Notes under the pieces: model-generated | The model's database searches: none | What the model saw: only the letters and a program-made list of their open reading frames with translations | Told to the model about the DNA's origin: nothing | Virus record (IMG/VR): IMGVR_UViG_3300046517_002645 | Location: 1 to 45,771 of that record | Direction: 5' to 3' (one strand) | Source of the DNA: a virus | Length of the DNA: 45,771 nt | In this document: positions 38,163 to 45,771 of the stretch, one piece after another | Layout: each line of letters begins with the position of its first letter | How positions within the stretch are numbered: position 1 is the first letter of the stretch | Position numbers and translations under genes: made by a program

Positions 38163-39337
38163 CGTCTCCTTCGAGGTGCCGGACGTCGGTCTCCGTAGCG
38201 AGACGCCTCGCCCGTCCGTTGCTGTTGACGCTTTTTCCACCACGGAGTGTAGGCGAACGGGATGTCGATCCAGCGTTCCCCGTCTTGGCCCGTGAACGAG
38301 CGTGCGTTCGCAGCCTCCGGGCCACCGTGCGCGCGAATGATCGCATTCGCCTCTGCGGTCCACTTCACGTAGAGGTCAGACTCGTGATGGTCGAGCTGTT
38401 GGCCTGCGGCCTTGAGCTTGTCGTAGAGCGACTTGCCTTCTCGCGTTTCGCGTGCGGTGGTTCCGATCCCTCTGCTAGACGCTCCGGTGCGTATGTCGAC
38501 GTGATCGTACTCGCCGTGCTCAGCCGAATTTCGGAAGCTCGTCTCGAGTTGCTTGGCCACCTCGTGCCGCGTAGCTGGGTTGAACATCGTGCTCCAGTCT
38601 CTTTCAGAGGAGCTGAACTCTTTCGCGTAGCGTTTCGCGCCTGACTCGACGATGTACCCAAAGAGCGTCACAGCACGCTCGGGATCGTACGTGCCCTTAC
38701 GCCACTTGCGGAGCGCATTGAGGAGCACGTCGCGCCCTTGGCCGCGCGGACCGTCGGGGGAAAGGTCGGAGGTGTTCTCGATGTAGAGCACGAGCTCGGT
38801 GGCTGCATGCTCGTCTACCGGATCGCGGTGAACTGACGCCCCTCGTCTGCTCTCATGTACCGTCGCGCTCTCCGGACGACTACCCCAGTACGCTCCGCCG
38901 AAGTCCTCCTCGGTCGGAACGTAGTCCGGGTAGAACTTGCGAATGAAATGCACGCCCGCGTGTTCGTCGGCGTTCGCGATCGGGTCTCGGTCTCGATCGG
39001 CGATCATCACCGATGCGTTCCACTGCTCGTTCTTCGGAGCGTTCGGGTTGCGGTACATGCTCCGGAAGTAGCCAAGCACCTGCTGGCGCCAGTCTACGAT
39101 CTCGGGGCTGTTGATCGGCGGCGGCTTCCAGCTCTTGAGCAGCTTTTTCGCTTCGGAGCGAGTGCTCGAGTCGAGCCACGTGGACTCGACTGCCCCGGTG
39201 AGGCTCATGCCTCCTCGATTTTCCGGACGGCGGCGGAGATCCGTCTCGACGTGCCAGTCATGTTCCGGGTGAGTCGGAGGATTCAGGAACCCACCCATGC
39301 CCGGGTTGACGATTCGGCCCTTCTCGGTGCGTGCCAT
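38159..39337 (-). CDS. Large hypothetical protein
   Basis: A 392-residue protein beginning ARTEKGRIVNPGMGGFLNP. It has a charged middle and a C-terminal part with WTAEANAIIRAHGGPEAAN and RWIDIPFAYTPWW, ending in RRPAPRRRR. Its last codons, CGAAGGAGACGA, are also the SD of the next gene. The ATG has AAGGAGA 10 bases upstream. Not recognised. Confidence 0.6.
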   Translation of the reverse strand: MARTEKGRIVNPGMGGFLNPPTHPEHDWHVETDLRRRPENRGGMSLTGAVESTWLDSSTRSEAKKLLKSWKPPPINSPEIVDWRQQVLGYFRSMYRNPNAPKNEQWNASVMIADRDRDPIANADEHAGVHFIRKFYPDYVPTEEDFGGAYWGSRPESATVHESRRGASVHRDPVDEHAATELVLYIENTSDLSPDGPRGQGRDVLLNALRKWRKGTYDPERAVTLFGYIVESGAKRYAKEFSSSERDWSTMFNPATRHEVAKQLETSFRNSAEHGEYDHVDIRTGASSRGIGTTARETREGKSLYDKLKAAGQQLDHHESDLYVKWTAEANAIIRAHGGPEAANARSFTGQDGERWIDIPFAYTPWWKKRQQQRTGEASRYGDRRPAPRRRR

Positions 39338-39339
39338 GT

Positions 39340-40605
39340 TCAACGTCTCCTTCGGCGCCGTGGCGCCTCTTCGGTATGATCTGTTTCCGGTTCCGAGCTC
39401 CATACGAGCTCTCCGTCGCGCGTGATGACCCTCACCACGTCGCCCTCGAACGTCGGGTCACGAAGGAGCTTCTTCGCTTCGCGGATGGCCGCTTGCTCGT
39501 CGTTGAGCGAGAACGTCTCGCCACCGCCACCGCCCAAGCCTCCGACGATGGTTCCGTCGCTGTACATTCCCTGCACGACGTAGTCGCCGTCTTCGATGTG
39601 GGCGTTCGGATCTTTCTTACCCCAGATCGAGGCCCATCCACTCGTGTCGCTCGCGATCTCGTCGTAGCGATCCTTGGGCCACCACTCGATCCCTTGAGCC
39701 GCCTCTTTGACCGTTTCGATAGGCAGTTCCATGTCGCTCGCTACGAAGCGGATGGCGTGTTCGGGGTCCACCATCGCCTCTTCGGAGGGCACCTTGCCGC
39801 CGCCGTCGAGCATCTCGTAGCCTTCCTTTTCCAAGTCGCCCTCGACGCCCGCGAGCGTCTTCTCGCTCTCGATGTCGCCGTTCACGCCCACCGCGTCTCC
39901 GAAATCGGCGACACCGACTAGCGTCTTCGGATCGAACCCGTCACGCTCGGCGTCGTCTGCCGCTTGATCGCCAACGGTGCTCCATGCTTGCGCGGAGCTT
40001 TGGTTGGCCATCTCTTCGACCTTCTTCTCGAGGTTCTCTCGGATCTCGCTGTAGCCGAGCACGTCGTCACGGAACGACTCGTCCTCGTCGGCGAGATAGT
40101 CGCGTAGGTTTGCAATCTCACTTCTCGACGACCATTTCACCTCGTAGTCCGGTAGGTCTTCAGACCATCCGGAGTTACCCTCGTCGCCGCGCCCGTAGTC
40201 GAGCAACGCCGACGCGATTGTGAGCGCGCGCTGTTCGGGAGTTATCTTCTCGAACCACTCCTCGGGATGCTCCAGGTCGATACCGATGGAATCGAGCGCG
40301 CTCCGTACGTCGTCGTTCTTCAGGTCGAGATCGGCGAGATCGAACCACGCTTCCTTCGTCCAGAATGGAAAACCGACATCGGCAGCTTCTTTGTCGCCTA
40401 CGTACTCGCGCACCGGCTGGATCTTGAGCAGTTCGATGTGGTTCCCGTCGGCCATCGCGATTGTGCCACCGTGCGCCCCAGGATCTACGTCGCCCTCGAT
40501 CTGTTCCCAGGACATCTTCGGAATTCGGATTTCCAACTCCTCGGGGGTGTCCGGGAATCCGGGGAGACTCGGTTGTCGACGGCTTCGCATTTTTCTTGTT
40601 GCCAT
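39340..40605 (-). CDS. Large acidic hypothetical protein
   Basis: A 421-residue protein. A first domain has MSWEQIEGDVDPGAHGG (about residues 30-46) and DGNHIELLKIQPV, resembling conserved phage hypothetical proteins; the middle is acidic and helical; a final 60-residue region has DGTIVGGLGGGGG and VVRVITRDGELVW before an RRRRRR tail. ATG with GAGGGTG SD; a GTG two codons earlier overlaps the previous stop. Confidence 0.6.
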   Translation of the reverse strand: MATRKMRSRRQPSLPGFPDTPEELEIRIPKMSWEQIEGDVDPGAHGGTIAMADGNHIELLKIQPVREYVGDKEAADVGFPFWTKEAWFDLADLDLKNDDVRSALDSIGIDLEHPEEWFEKITPEQRALTIASALLDYGRGDEGNSGWSEDLPDYEVKWSSRSEIANLRDYLADEDESFRDDVLGYSEIRENLEKKVEEMANQSSAQAWSTVGDQAADDAERDGFDPKTLVGVADFGDAVGVNGDIESEKTLAGVEGDLEKEGYEMLDGGGKVPSEEAMVDPEHAIRFVASDMELPIETVKEAAQGIEWWPKDRYDEIASDTSGWASIWGKKDPNAHIEDGDYVVQGMYSDGTIVGGLGGGGGETFSLNDEQAAIREAKKLLRDPTFEGDVVRVITRDGELVWSSEPETDHTEEAPRRRRRR

Positions 40606-40607
40606 GA

Positions 40608-41219
40608 TCACACCCTCGATTCGATCACGCTGCCGTCACCGTCGAGCAAGTCGACGTTGCCGCGTTCGTTGACGTAGTAGACGTTCGGGAACCAGTTGGA
40701 GGCTTTCATGTGCTCTTCGATGGCGCTGAGAGCCTCGTCCATGTCCTTGTAGTGCCCGACGTGCTTGTGCTCGTTCACGACGTCGTAGCCGCCACCGCGC
40801 GAGTCCGAGATGACGTAGCCGCTCGCCATCTCTTCGTCCGAGAAGAGATCCTCGTCCTCCTCATCTTCCGACTCGTCCCCCTCGTCGCCCTCTTCTTCGT
40901 CGTCTTCGCCGTCATCCTCATTTTCTTCGAGAACGCCGTCGTCGTCGCCTTGCGCGAAGTGTTCTTTCGCTTGATCGATCAGATCGCGCGCTAGATCCTT
41001 CGAGTCGAAACGGCGATTGTCTCCCGGTACACTCGAGGCCCCCCAGTACCCGCGATGATCTTGATCGTAGTCCGACGATCCCCATCGCACCGCCCAGTCG
41101 CCGTCAGGGTACACTTGGAGTCGAACGTCGATGCCGCCATCGTCGCCGTCTGGCGCCGATTGCTGCTTGTTGATCGCGCGTAGTTCGGTTGCGACATCAT
41201 CAATTTTCGGGAAACGCAT
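40608..41219 (-). CDS. Hypothetical protein with strongly acidic segment
   Basis: A 203-residue protein. The first 75 residues include VRLQVYPDGDWAVRWG and DQDHRGYWGASSVPG, the middle is an Asp/Glu run of about 35 residues, and the end has YKDMDEALSAIEEHMK. Such acidic stretches often mimic DNA or bind basic proteins. Start shares one base with the preceding stop. Confidence 0.6.
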   Translation of the reverse strand: MRFPKIDDVATELRAINKQQSAPDGDDGGIDVRLQVYPDGDWAVRWGSSDYDQDHRGYWGASSVPGDNRRFDSKDLARDLIDQAKEHFAQGDDDGVLEENEDDGEDDEEEGDEGDESEDEEDEDLFSDEEMASGYVISDSRGGGYDVVNEHKHVGHYKDMDEALSAIEEHMKASNWFPNVYYVNERGNVDLLDGDGSVIESRV

Positions 41220-41620
41220 CACGTCCTCCACTCGACCCACATCGGGTCAACTTCGACCGGTAACTCTGACGTGGGCACGCCCACCGTCTTCAAAATTCCT
41301 CGGAGCGTTTTCCATTCCTCCGCGGCGATCTCGTCGAGGTACTCCTGCTCGGAGTCGCTCTCGATGCCGGCGAGGCCGCCGCTCTCGAGCACCTGCGTGA
41401 CGCCCTCGATGACGACCTCGGCCTGAGCGTGGGCGTACACGAAGTTGAACTTGCCTCGCTCGTATTCGGCGCGTCGATCCTCGAATTCATCCTGGTCTAG
41501 GTACGAGGTGTCGGGCTCCGGATCCTGCTCGAAGATCACACGGATCCCTTGCAGCTTCACCTGCGACTTGCGGGCAGGGGCTGCGACGACACGCCGACGC
41601 GTGTGCGCAATCGAACTCAT
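41219..41620 (-). CDS. Conserved hypothetical protein, first gene of leftward cluster
   Basis: A 133-residue protein. IRVIFEQDPEPDTSYLDQDEF, split into a strand and an acidic region, is followed by FNFVYAHAQAEVVI and GLAGIESDSEQEYLDEI. I associate this layout with a common phage and metagenomic protein of unknown function. A TTGACG-like -35 lies about 40 bases upstream on the minus strand. Confidence 0.6.
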   Translation of the reverse strand: MSSIAHTRRRVVAAPARKSQVKLQGIRVIFEQDPEPDTSYLDQDEFEDRRAEYERGKFNFVYAHAQAEVVIEGVTQVLESGGLAGIESDSEQEYLDEIAAEEWKTLRGILKTVGVPTSELPVEVDPMWVEWRT

Positions 41621-41933
41621 CTTGTACGGACAGTGTCTCGCGCCTTCGGGGTCCCGTCAAGAAGGCGACGCCGGTCTTCCCCACCCGCTCGGGGGCTCTC
41701 AGGGTACTTGACCCGAAACGTGACGCCCCCACCGGGGGTTGTCGGCCCTCTTTTTCCTTGGAGGCGCTTGCTTCCGCCTCGTCGGGAGCTGCCGAGCGTC
41801 TCCGCTCGTAGACCGGTTAGTCGCATGTCCCTAGGACGCCCGAGGGCGACTGGATCTGACATGGGGTTGCGCGAGAATGAAGAAGGGTGTACGGGTAGTG
41901 AATAGACGGCGAACCGGGCCGTCTCACCCGTCG
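41621..41933. other. Divergent intergenic region
   Basis: Leftward and rightward operons begin on either side. TTGACG on the minus strand with GACACT 17 bases on is a weak leftward promoter candidate. There are small inverted repeats (CGAGCG-TCTC-CGCTCG near 41800, and a CCCCC/GGGGG pair near 41728). A frame across it ends as ATGA into the leftward gene but uses many codons rare in neighbours, so I do not call it. Confidence 0.45.
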
Positions 41934-42299
41934 ATGGCAAAACAGTCCTGGCAAACCTGGGCGCGCGCCTGCGCAGCCGATCCGTCGAGCCCCTCGAAGC
42001 TCTTCAAGGGCTCGCTCGGTGCTCTCACCGGCCAAGACACCCGCGCCCTCTCCGCCATCGTCGCGTGCTGGGAGCTCTACTCGAACAGCGACGACGATGG
42101 GCAGCGCGGCGCGCTCGCGGCGGTGCGCGCGCTGCTACCGGCAATGCAAGCGAGTACGCGCTGGCTCGCGCGTGAGCTCATCCCGTACGCGCTCTGCTGG
42201 GACGATCGGGAGCGGTTGTGGCCGCTCGTGTCCGACGACGAACGGCTCGGGGCGATTGGACGCTCGTACGGCGCAGAGCTTCAAGGAGAAGAACCGTGA
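41934..42299 (+). CDS. Hypothetical protein
   Basis: A 121-residue protein with WQTWARACAADPSSPSKLF and a mostly helical Ala/Leu/Asp-rich body. I choose the internal ATG; an ATG 19 codons earlier gives a stretch with unlike codon use. No SD. First gene of the rightward operon. Not recognised. Confidence 0.5.
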   Translation: MAKQSWQTWARACAADPSSPSKLFKGSLGALTGQDTRALSAIVACWELYSNSDDDGQRGALAAVRALLPAMQASTRWLARELIPYALCWDDRERLWPLVSDDERLGAIGRSYGAELQGEEP

Positions 42300-42466
42300 G
42301 AGCGTCCCTCCTAGCCGAACTCGCCAACCTCTTCTCGCGCGAAGCGTCGGCGAAGCGCAAGCGCAAGGAGATCAGAGAAGCGGAACGCCTCGAAGAGATC
42401 GAATTCGAGCTGCACGAGCGGTTCGCGCAAGCAGACCGGATCGAAATGTTGAGGGGCCACCGATGA
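42296..42466 (+). CDS. Short coiled-coil protein
   Basis: A 56-residue protein starting at GTG (GTGA overlap). Its charged helical stretch EAERLEEIEFELHERFAQA suggests a coiled coil. Function unknown. Confidence 0.5.
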   Translation: MRASLLAELANLFSREASAKRKRKEIREAERLEEIEFELHERFAQADRIEMLRGHR

Positions 42467-42891
42467 TGGCGGCCGCGCGCAAGGATCAGATCGTCGGGGC
42501 TTGGCACGCTGGGAAGAATGCGCTCCGTGGTACAACCGGTCTCCAGATTGTCTACTTGACCGATTTTGGGACGGCGCACGCGGGCGATCTGCGAAAGGAT
42601 TGGCGCGTTCCGAAGGAGGTACGCTCCGACATCGCTGTCGTTTCGAGGGTCGTCGAGTCTTCGTTCGAGATCCCGAAGCCGCACCCGCTCCTCGTTTGCG
42701 ACGACAAGGAGCTCGCTGAAGCGTTTGAGCGGCTCGTAGCCGATCCTTCGTTCGCGAAGCTCGATCTTACGGACTGGGAGTTCAAGCTCGCCGCGGACGC
42801 GCCCAGCGTTTTTCTCGAGTGGGGCAGTTTCACCTGGAAGCAGCGCAAGTACTTGCGCGAGATCGTGAAGAAGATCGTAGAGGAGAGATAA
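42463..42891 (+). CDS. Hypothetical protein
   Basis: A 142-residue alpha/beta protein, ATGATG start overlapping the previous stop. LQIVYLTDFGTAHAGDL and an acidic helical second half ending in KKIVEER. No family recognised. Confidence 0.55.
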   Translation: MMAAARKDQIVGAWHAGKNALRGTTGLQIVYLTDFGTAHAGDLRKDWRVPKEVRSDIAVVSRVVESSFEIPKPHPLLVCDDKELAEAFERLVADPSFAKLDLTDWEFKLAADAPSVFLEWGSFTWKQRKYLREIVKKIVEER

Positions 42892-43149
42892 ATGAAGCGA
42901 TCATTCTCGAAGTTCGTAGAACGTCTCGAAGCCGCCGACCTTCACGCGAAGGTCGAAGCGCGCGCCCTAAAGTTCCACGTCACGCTCCGTGAGCTCTACG
43001 AGGGCCCGCACCTCGCGCCGTCGATCAACACCGCGCGGCGCTCCATCTACCTGTGGCTCATTGGGGAGGGGAAGGGGCTCAACGAGGTCGCGCGACTTTT
43101 CGATCGAGCGCCGAGCGGCGTGGTGAAGCTGACGAAGGAGAAGTCGTGA
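42892..43149 (+). CDS. DnaA domain IV-like helix-turn-helix protein
   Basis: An 85-residue protein. After a helical start, ARRSIYLWLIGEGKGLNEVARLF followed by DRAPSGVVKLTK resembles a DnaA domain IV or similar HTH. It could bind DNA at an origin or operator. Start ATG follows the preceding TAA directly. Confidence 0.55.
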   Translation: MKRSFSKFVERLEAADLHAKVEARALKFHVTLRELYEGPHLAPSINTARRSIYLWLIGEGKGLNEVARLFDRAPSGVVKLTKEKS

Positions 43150-43502
43150 AAGGCCCACTGGCGCAAGCCCTCGAACGACTGCGAGAAGAATTCCCCAACG
43201 CGAACCTCCGTGACGCGCGCCTGGCGTTCAGATTCGGAGAACGAGCGGAGTTCAAGCCGTACGCGCCCGCTGAAACCTGGAATGAATTCTCCTGGAGCAT
43301 TCAGATCGACAACAACGGTGGCAACGGAAAAACGGTGGACGAGGCCATCTCCGAAGTGAAGGGAAAGATAGCGCGCGAAGCGTTGATTCCTGAGCGGGCC
43401 ACACGGATCGCGGACATCCTCCGAGAGCTGGAGTACCACGATCGATACGCAGCGACCGAGGCGGCTCAGCGCATCTTGGACGAAGAGCCGAGACACCGAT
43501 GA
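43146..43502 (+). CDS. Hypothetical protein
   Basis: A 118-residue protein starting at GTG with GTGA overlap. A helical start (LAQALERLREEFPN), a WNEFSWSIQI strand, and an acidic helical end. No family recognised. Confidence 0.5.
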   Translation: MKGPLAQALERLREEFPNANLRDARLAFRFGERAEFKPYAPAETWNEFSWSIQIDNNGGNGKTVDEAISEVKGKIAREALIPERATRIADILRELEYHDRYAATEAAQRILDEEPRHR

Positions 43503-43861
43503 GCCACACCTGCCACTCCCCCAACTGCACGCGCCCCGTCCCTCCGCGCATGCTCTTCTGCTTGACCCACTGGAGAGCGCTCCCGCAGAAGATCAAAGAC
43601 GCCGTCTGGCGCGAGTACCGCCCCGGGCAAGAACGCGACAAGAAACCAAGCCTTCGTTACCTCGCCGTGCAGCGGATCGCGTGCGCGTACTCGGTGTTCA
43701 GGCCAGACGATGAGACAGCGGCGCTTCAGGCGATCAACTACCTGAAGGAGGCCGTGAGCTACTCCAGAGCGGCGGTCGAGGCGGGGCTCGGCGACCCGCT
43801 CGAGAACCTCGTGCCGAAGGACTGGCCGCAGGCGAAGCCGAAGTTGAGGATCGTGCGATGA
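43499..43861 (+). CDS. Zinc-finger phage protein
   Basis: A 120-residue protein. CHSPNCTRPV and MLFCLTHWRALPQKIKDAVW (Cys, Cys, Cys, His ligands) form one zinc finger, followed by a YRPGQ motif I recognise in phage proteins of unknown role. ATGA coupling. Confidence 0.65.
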   Translation: MSHTCHSPNCTRPVPPRMLFCLTHWRALPQKIKDAVWREYRPGQERDKKPSLRYLAVQRIACAYSVFRPDDETAALQAINYLKEAVSYSRAAVEAGLGDPLENLVPKDWPQAKPKLRIVR

Positions 43862-44109
43862 GCGCCGTCAAGGAAGTAGAGCTCCAACTTGAAGGACTCG
43901 CCGACATGGCGCTCGTCGGCTCCGACGATTCGATCTGGCTCGTCGTGCCGCTCCGTTGGTGGGACCTCGCAACGCTACTCTGGTGGCTGTTCGTTCCGAT
44001 GGACAAGAAGGCCAAGGTGATGCTCACGCTGGGAGACAAGAAAAAAGTGAAGTGCAAGGCGGTCCGCGTCGCTACGAAGCACGTTCGGGTGCGGGGGTTG
44101 ATCAAGTGA
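43858..44109 (+). CDS. Possible membrane-interacting protein
   Basis: An 83-residue protein with a Trp-rich hydrophobic stretch (WWDLATLLWWLFVPM, about residues 34-48) that could span or coat the membrane, followed by a basic beta-like end. ATGA overlap. Function unknown. Confidence 0.55.
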   Translation: MSAVKEVELQLEGLADMALVGSDDSIWLVVPLRWWDLATLLWWLFVPMDKKAKVMLTLGDKKKVKCKAVRVATKHVRVRGLIK

Positions 44110-45050
44110 GCTCGCGCAACGACTGCGTACCGCCGATCCTCGATCCGAGCGTGCCGTGGCCGCCTCCAGGTTGGGTTCGAGTCGAAGGAGAGAAGAGCAA
44201 GATGGTTTCGTCGAAGAACACACCCCCCCGCCCTTTCCCAGTGGCAGAGGCGCGGCCTTTCATCAAATTCGCGGGCGGTAAGACCTCCCTCTTGCCGGAG
44301 ATCCTTCCGCGGCTTCCGAAGAAGATCGGGACGTACTACGAGCCGTTCATCGGTGGGGGGGCGGTGTTCTTCGCGCTCGCGGCCGAGGGACGATTCAAGG
44401 AGGCCGTCATCGGCGACGCGAACCACGATCTCATCGAGACGTACTATGCGATCAAGAATGATCTCGGGGAGATCGTCCGTCGTTTGAAGGCGCATGCCGG
44501 CAAGCACTCGGAAGAGTATTTTTACAAGGTGCGTGCTCAGAAAGGTGCCTGCGACGCTTCGCGGCTCATCTACCTGAACCGCACCTGTTTCAACGGGCTC
44601 TACCGAGTGAATCGGAAGGGCGAGTTCAACGTTCCATTCGGGAAGTACGCGAATCCGACGATCTGCGATGAAGAGAACCTGCGCGCTGTTTCGGCTGCGC
44701 TTCGTGGCGTCAGTTTTCTGCCTGGCGATTTCGAGCGTTCGACGATGCGGGCTCGTCGGGGCGACGTGGTCTACATGGATCCGCCATACGTGCCGGCGTC
44801 GGAGACTGCGAACTTCACTGCCTACACGAAAGGGGGATTTGGTCCGGAAACGCAAGAGCGGCTTCGAGACGTCGCGCAGAAGCTAGTCAAGCGCGGCGTC
44901 CACGTGCTCCTCTCGAACAGCGACACGCCGTTCGTGCGCAAGCTCTACAAGGGGTTCAAGATCGAGAAGGTTCAGGCGCCCCGCCGCGTGAACTCGAAGG
45001 GCGACAAGCGCGGGAACGTCGGCGAGCTTCTCATCTCAGGAAAGTCATGA
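44106..45050 (+). CDS. dam: D12-class DNA adenine N6-methyltransferase
   Basis: A 314-residue enzyme that methylates adenine N6 in DNA. Motif X FIKFAGGKTSLL (52-63), motif I YEPFIGGGAVFF (78-89), RTCFNGLYRVNRKGEFNVP (159-177) and motif IV DPPY (225-228) give the Dam/D12 order. The first 50 residues are extra; an internal ATG at codon 33 has a GGAGAGAAGAG SD. No restriction enzyme lies next to it, so it may protect phage DNA or mark it. Confidence 0.85.
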   Translation: MSSRNDCVPPILDPSVPWPPPGWVRVEGEKSKMVSSKNTPPRPFPVAEARPFIKFAGGKTSLLPEILPRLPKKIGTYYEPFIGGGAVFFALAAEGRFKEAVIGDANHDLIETYYAIKNDLGEIVRRLKAHAGKHSEEYFYKVRAQKGACDASRLIYLNRTCFNGLYRVNRKGEFNVPFGKYANPTICDEENLRAVSAALRGVSFLPGDFERSTMRARRGDVVYMDPPYVPASETANFTAYTKGGFGPETQERLRDVAQKLVKRGVHVLLSNSDTPFVRKLYKGFKIEKVQAPRRVNSKGDKRGNVGELLISGKS

Positions 45051-45169
45051 TCCGCGAGACCGTGTTCGTGCTTGGGATCTGGTTCGCGGCGTGGCTCGAG
45101 GACAGGTTCGCTCGACGGGCGAGCGAGCGGAAGAGGATCAAGTCGAAGTTGCCGAGGAGGGTCGGATGA
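45047..45169 (+). CDS. 40-residue membrane protein
   Basis: ATGA overlap on both sides. A hydrophobic segment (TVFVLGIWFAAWL, about residues 5-17) is followed by a basic tail of about 20 residues. Coupling and hydropathy support it. Confidence 0.5.
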   Translation: MIRETVFVLGIWFAAWLEDRFARRASERKRIKSKLPRRVG

Positions 45170-45573
45170 GCCTTCGAGTCATCCGACCGATCGACAATCC
45201 GATCGATGACCTGTTCACCGCGCTCGATCTGCTCGTCAGGCGCGACTACCGAACCGGCGGGTACCTCTGCCTGAGCTACCGCATGCGAGGCTGCCGCAGC
45301 GCTTACGGGGGACCGCGCATCGTCCGAGAGTCGATGGGCGGTTACGCCGACATGACCGTGAGCTCTGAGCGCGTCTACTACCTGACCGAACCGCTCACCA
45401 CGAAGTTGGAGCTGGACGGCTACACGCGAGGCACGCCGCAATGGGGCCACACAGACCAGACCATCAGGCACGTCACCGAGTACGGTGAGCGCGAGTATTG
45501 GCGCATGCGCGACGAACTCGGCCAGGCGATGGGCGCGCTCCCGAAGCTGTTCGGAAACGAGTCGCGCGAATGA
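45166..45573 (+). CDS. Hypothetical protein
   Basis: A 135-residue protein with a helical DDLFTALDLLVRRD, a Tyr/Gly-rich middle and an acidic end. ATGA coupled. No recognised family. Confidence 0.55.
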   Translation: MSLRVIRPIDNPIDDLFTALDLLVRRDYRTGGYLCLSYRMRGCRSAYGGPRIVRESMGGYADMTVSSERVYYLTEPLTTKLELDGYTRGTPQWGHTDQTIRHVTEYGEREYWRMRDELGQAMGALPKLFGNESRE

Positions 45574-45761
45574 AGCAGGGCACTCAATCCGTCTCTTCTG
45601 GGTCCGCGCTACCTGTTCCGTGGTGGGTGCGGCTCCGATGTTTCCTATTCGGGCACGTGCTGAAGGATTACTGCGAGCCCGTCGCGCACTACGAGATCCG
45701 GTGTCGGCGCTGCGGCGGGATCGACACGTGGATAGGTCCAGGAAAGGACCCGCGAAGATGA
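45570..45761 (+). CDS. Zinc-binding hypothetical protein
   Basis: A 63-residue protein. CFLFGHVLKDYC and IRCRRCGGIDTW give a four-Cys/His site, similar to the short DUF1660-like prophage proteins. ATGA coupling. Confidence 0.6.
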   Translation: MKQGTQSVSSGSALPVPWWVRLRCFLFGHVLKDYCEPVAHYEIRCRRCGGIDTWIGPGKDPRR

Positions 45762-45771
45762 AGCAGTGGGT
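45758..45771 (+). CDS. Gene start cut by the window end
   Basis: An ATG overlaps the previous stop as ATGA and only four codons plus two bases are visible. The consistent overlap pattern supports a start here; nothing else can be said. Confidence 0.5.

Noticed and set aside
41617-41940. A leftward frame ending as ATGA into the first gene of the leftward cluster.
   Set aside because: Its codons include many that neighbours avoid, there is no SD and the product is low in recognisable structure; the overlap may be coincidence.
1-45771. CRISPR arrays, insertion sequences or integrase/attachment sites.
   Set aside because: No regularly spaced repeats, transposase motifs, integrase catalytic motifs or tRNA-gene attachment sites were found by eye.

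Overview
The window reads as part of a tailed double-stranded DNA phage genome, or a phage-derived element. It is GC-rich and densely packed, with about 95 genes in 45.8 kb, and there is no ribosomal RNA, no recognisable tRNA and no housekeeping operon. Most neighbouring genes overlap by 4 bases (ATGA or GTGA) or 1 base, so they are probably translationally coupled. Phage hallmarks are a DUF3310 protein, a Sak4-like ATPase next to a DUF669-like protein, a uracil-DNA glycosylase/exonuclease/family A polymerase fusion, ThyX, MazG-like proteins, a Dam-type methylase, a lysozyme-like secreted protein and about twenty small zinc-binding proteins. I see no terminase, portal or capsid gene. The host cannot be named from sequence alone; GC content and Shine-Dalgarno signals suggest a GC-rich bacterium.

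Layout. 1-1461 (+): the end of a probable structural module. 1462-1920: a structured, apparently non-coding convergence zone. 1921-14974 (-): a long replication and nucleotide operon with ThyX, SLOG, DUF3310, MazG-like, SNF2-type helicase, RecD-like helicase, UDG-Exo-Pol fusion, ssDNA-binding-like protein and Sak4. 15181-19365 (-): Cas4/AddB-like FeS nuclease, a large unknown protein and a VirE-type helicase. 19478-22149 (+): ribbon-helix-helix (RHH) regulator, DUF4406-like protein, membrane protein, HNH nuclease and AEP-type primase. 22155-24691 (-): small zinc proteins and a MazG-zinc fusion. 24816-27510 (+): RHH protein, a GIY-YIG/RHH fusion and small DNA-binding proteins. 27507-31559 (-): a sigma-region-4/multi-zinc protein, SprT-like protease, RHH protein and a rhomboid protease. 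31689-34467 (+): small zinc proteins. 34561-35196 (-): lysozyme-like exported protein. 35244-35585 (+): one unknown gene. 35582-41620 (-): seven unknown genes, four of them over 360 aa. 41934-45771 (+): small genes plus a D12-class adenine methylase, running off the right edge.

How it fits together. The divergent pair at 19.4 kb (VirE-type helicase leftward, AEP primase rightward) probably starts replication, and the polymerase, RecD-like and SNF2-like helicases, Sak4, DUF669-like protein and FeS nuclease supply synthesis and recombination. ThyX, two MazG-like proteins and the polymerase-linked UDG point to control of dTTP/dUTP and uracil in DNA. Regulation appears to rest on several RHH proteins, inverted-repeat operators between divergent operons, very short or leaderless first-gene leaders, and an unusual sigma-like zinc protein. 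The most unusual elements are the GIY-YIG/RHH fusion, the sigma-like zinc protein, the rhomboid next to a 15-bp operator-like inverted repeat, the hairpin cluster at 1.5 kb and the inverted repeat across the helicase gene end at 18 kb. All functional assignments rest on motif recognition by eye.
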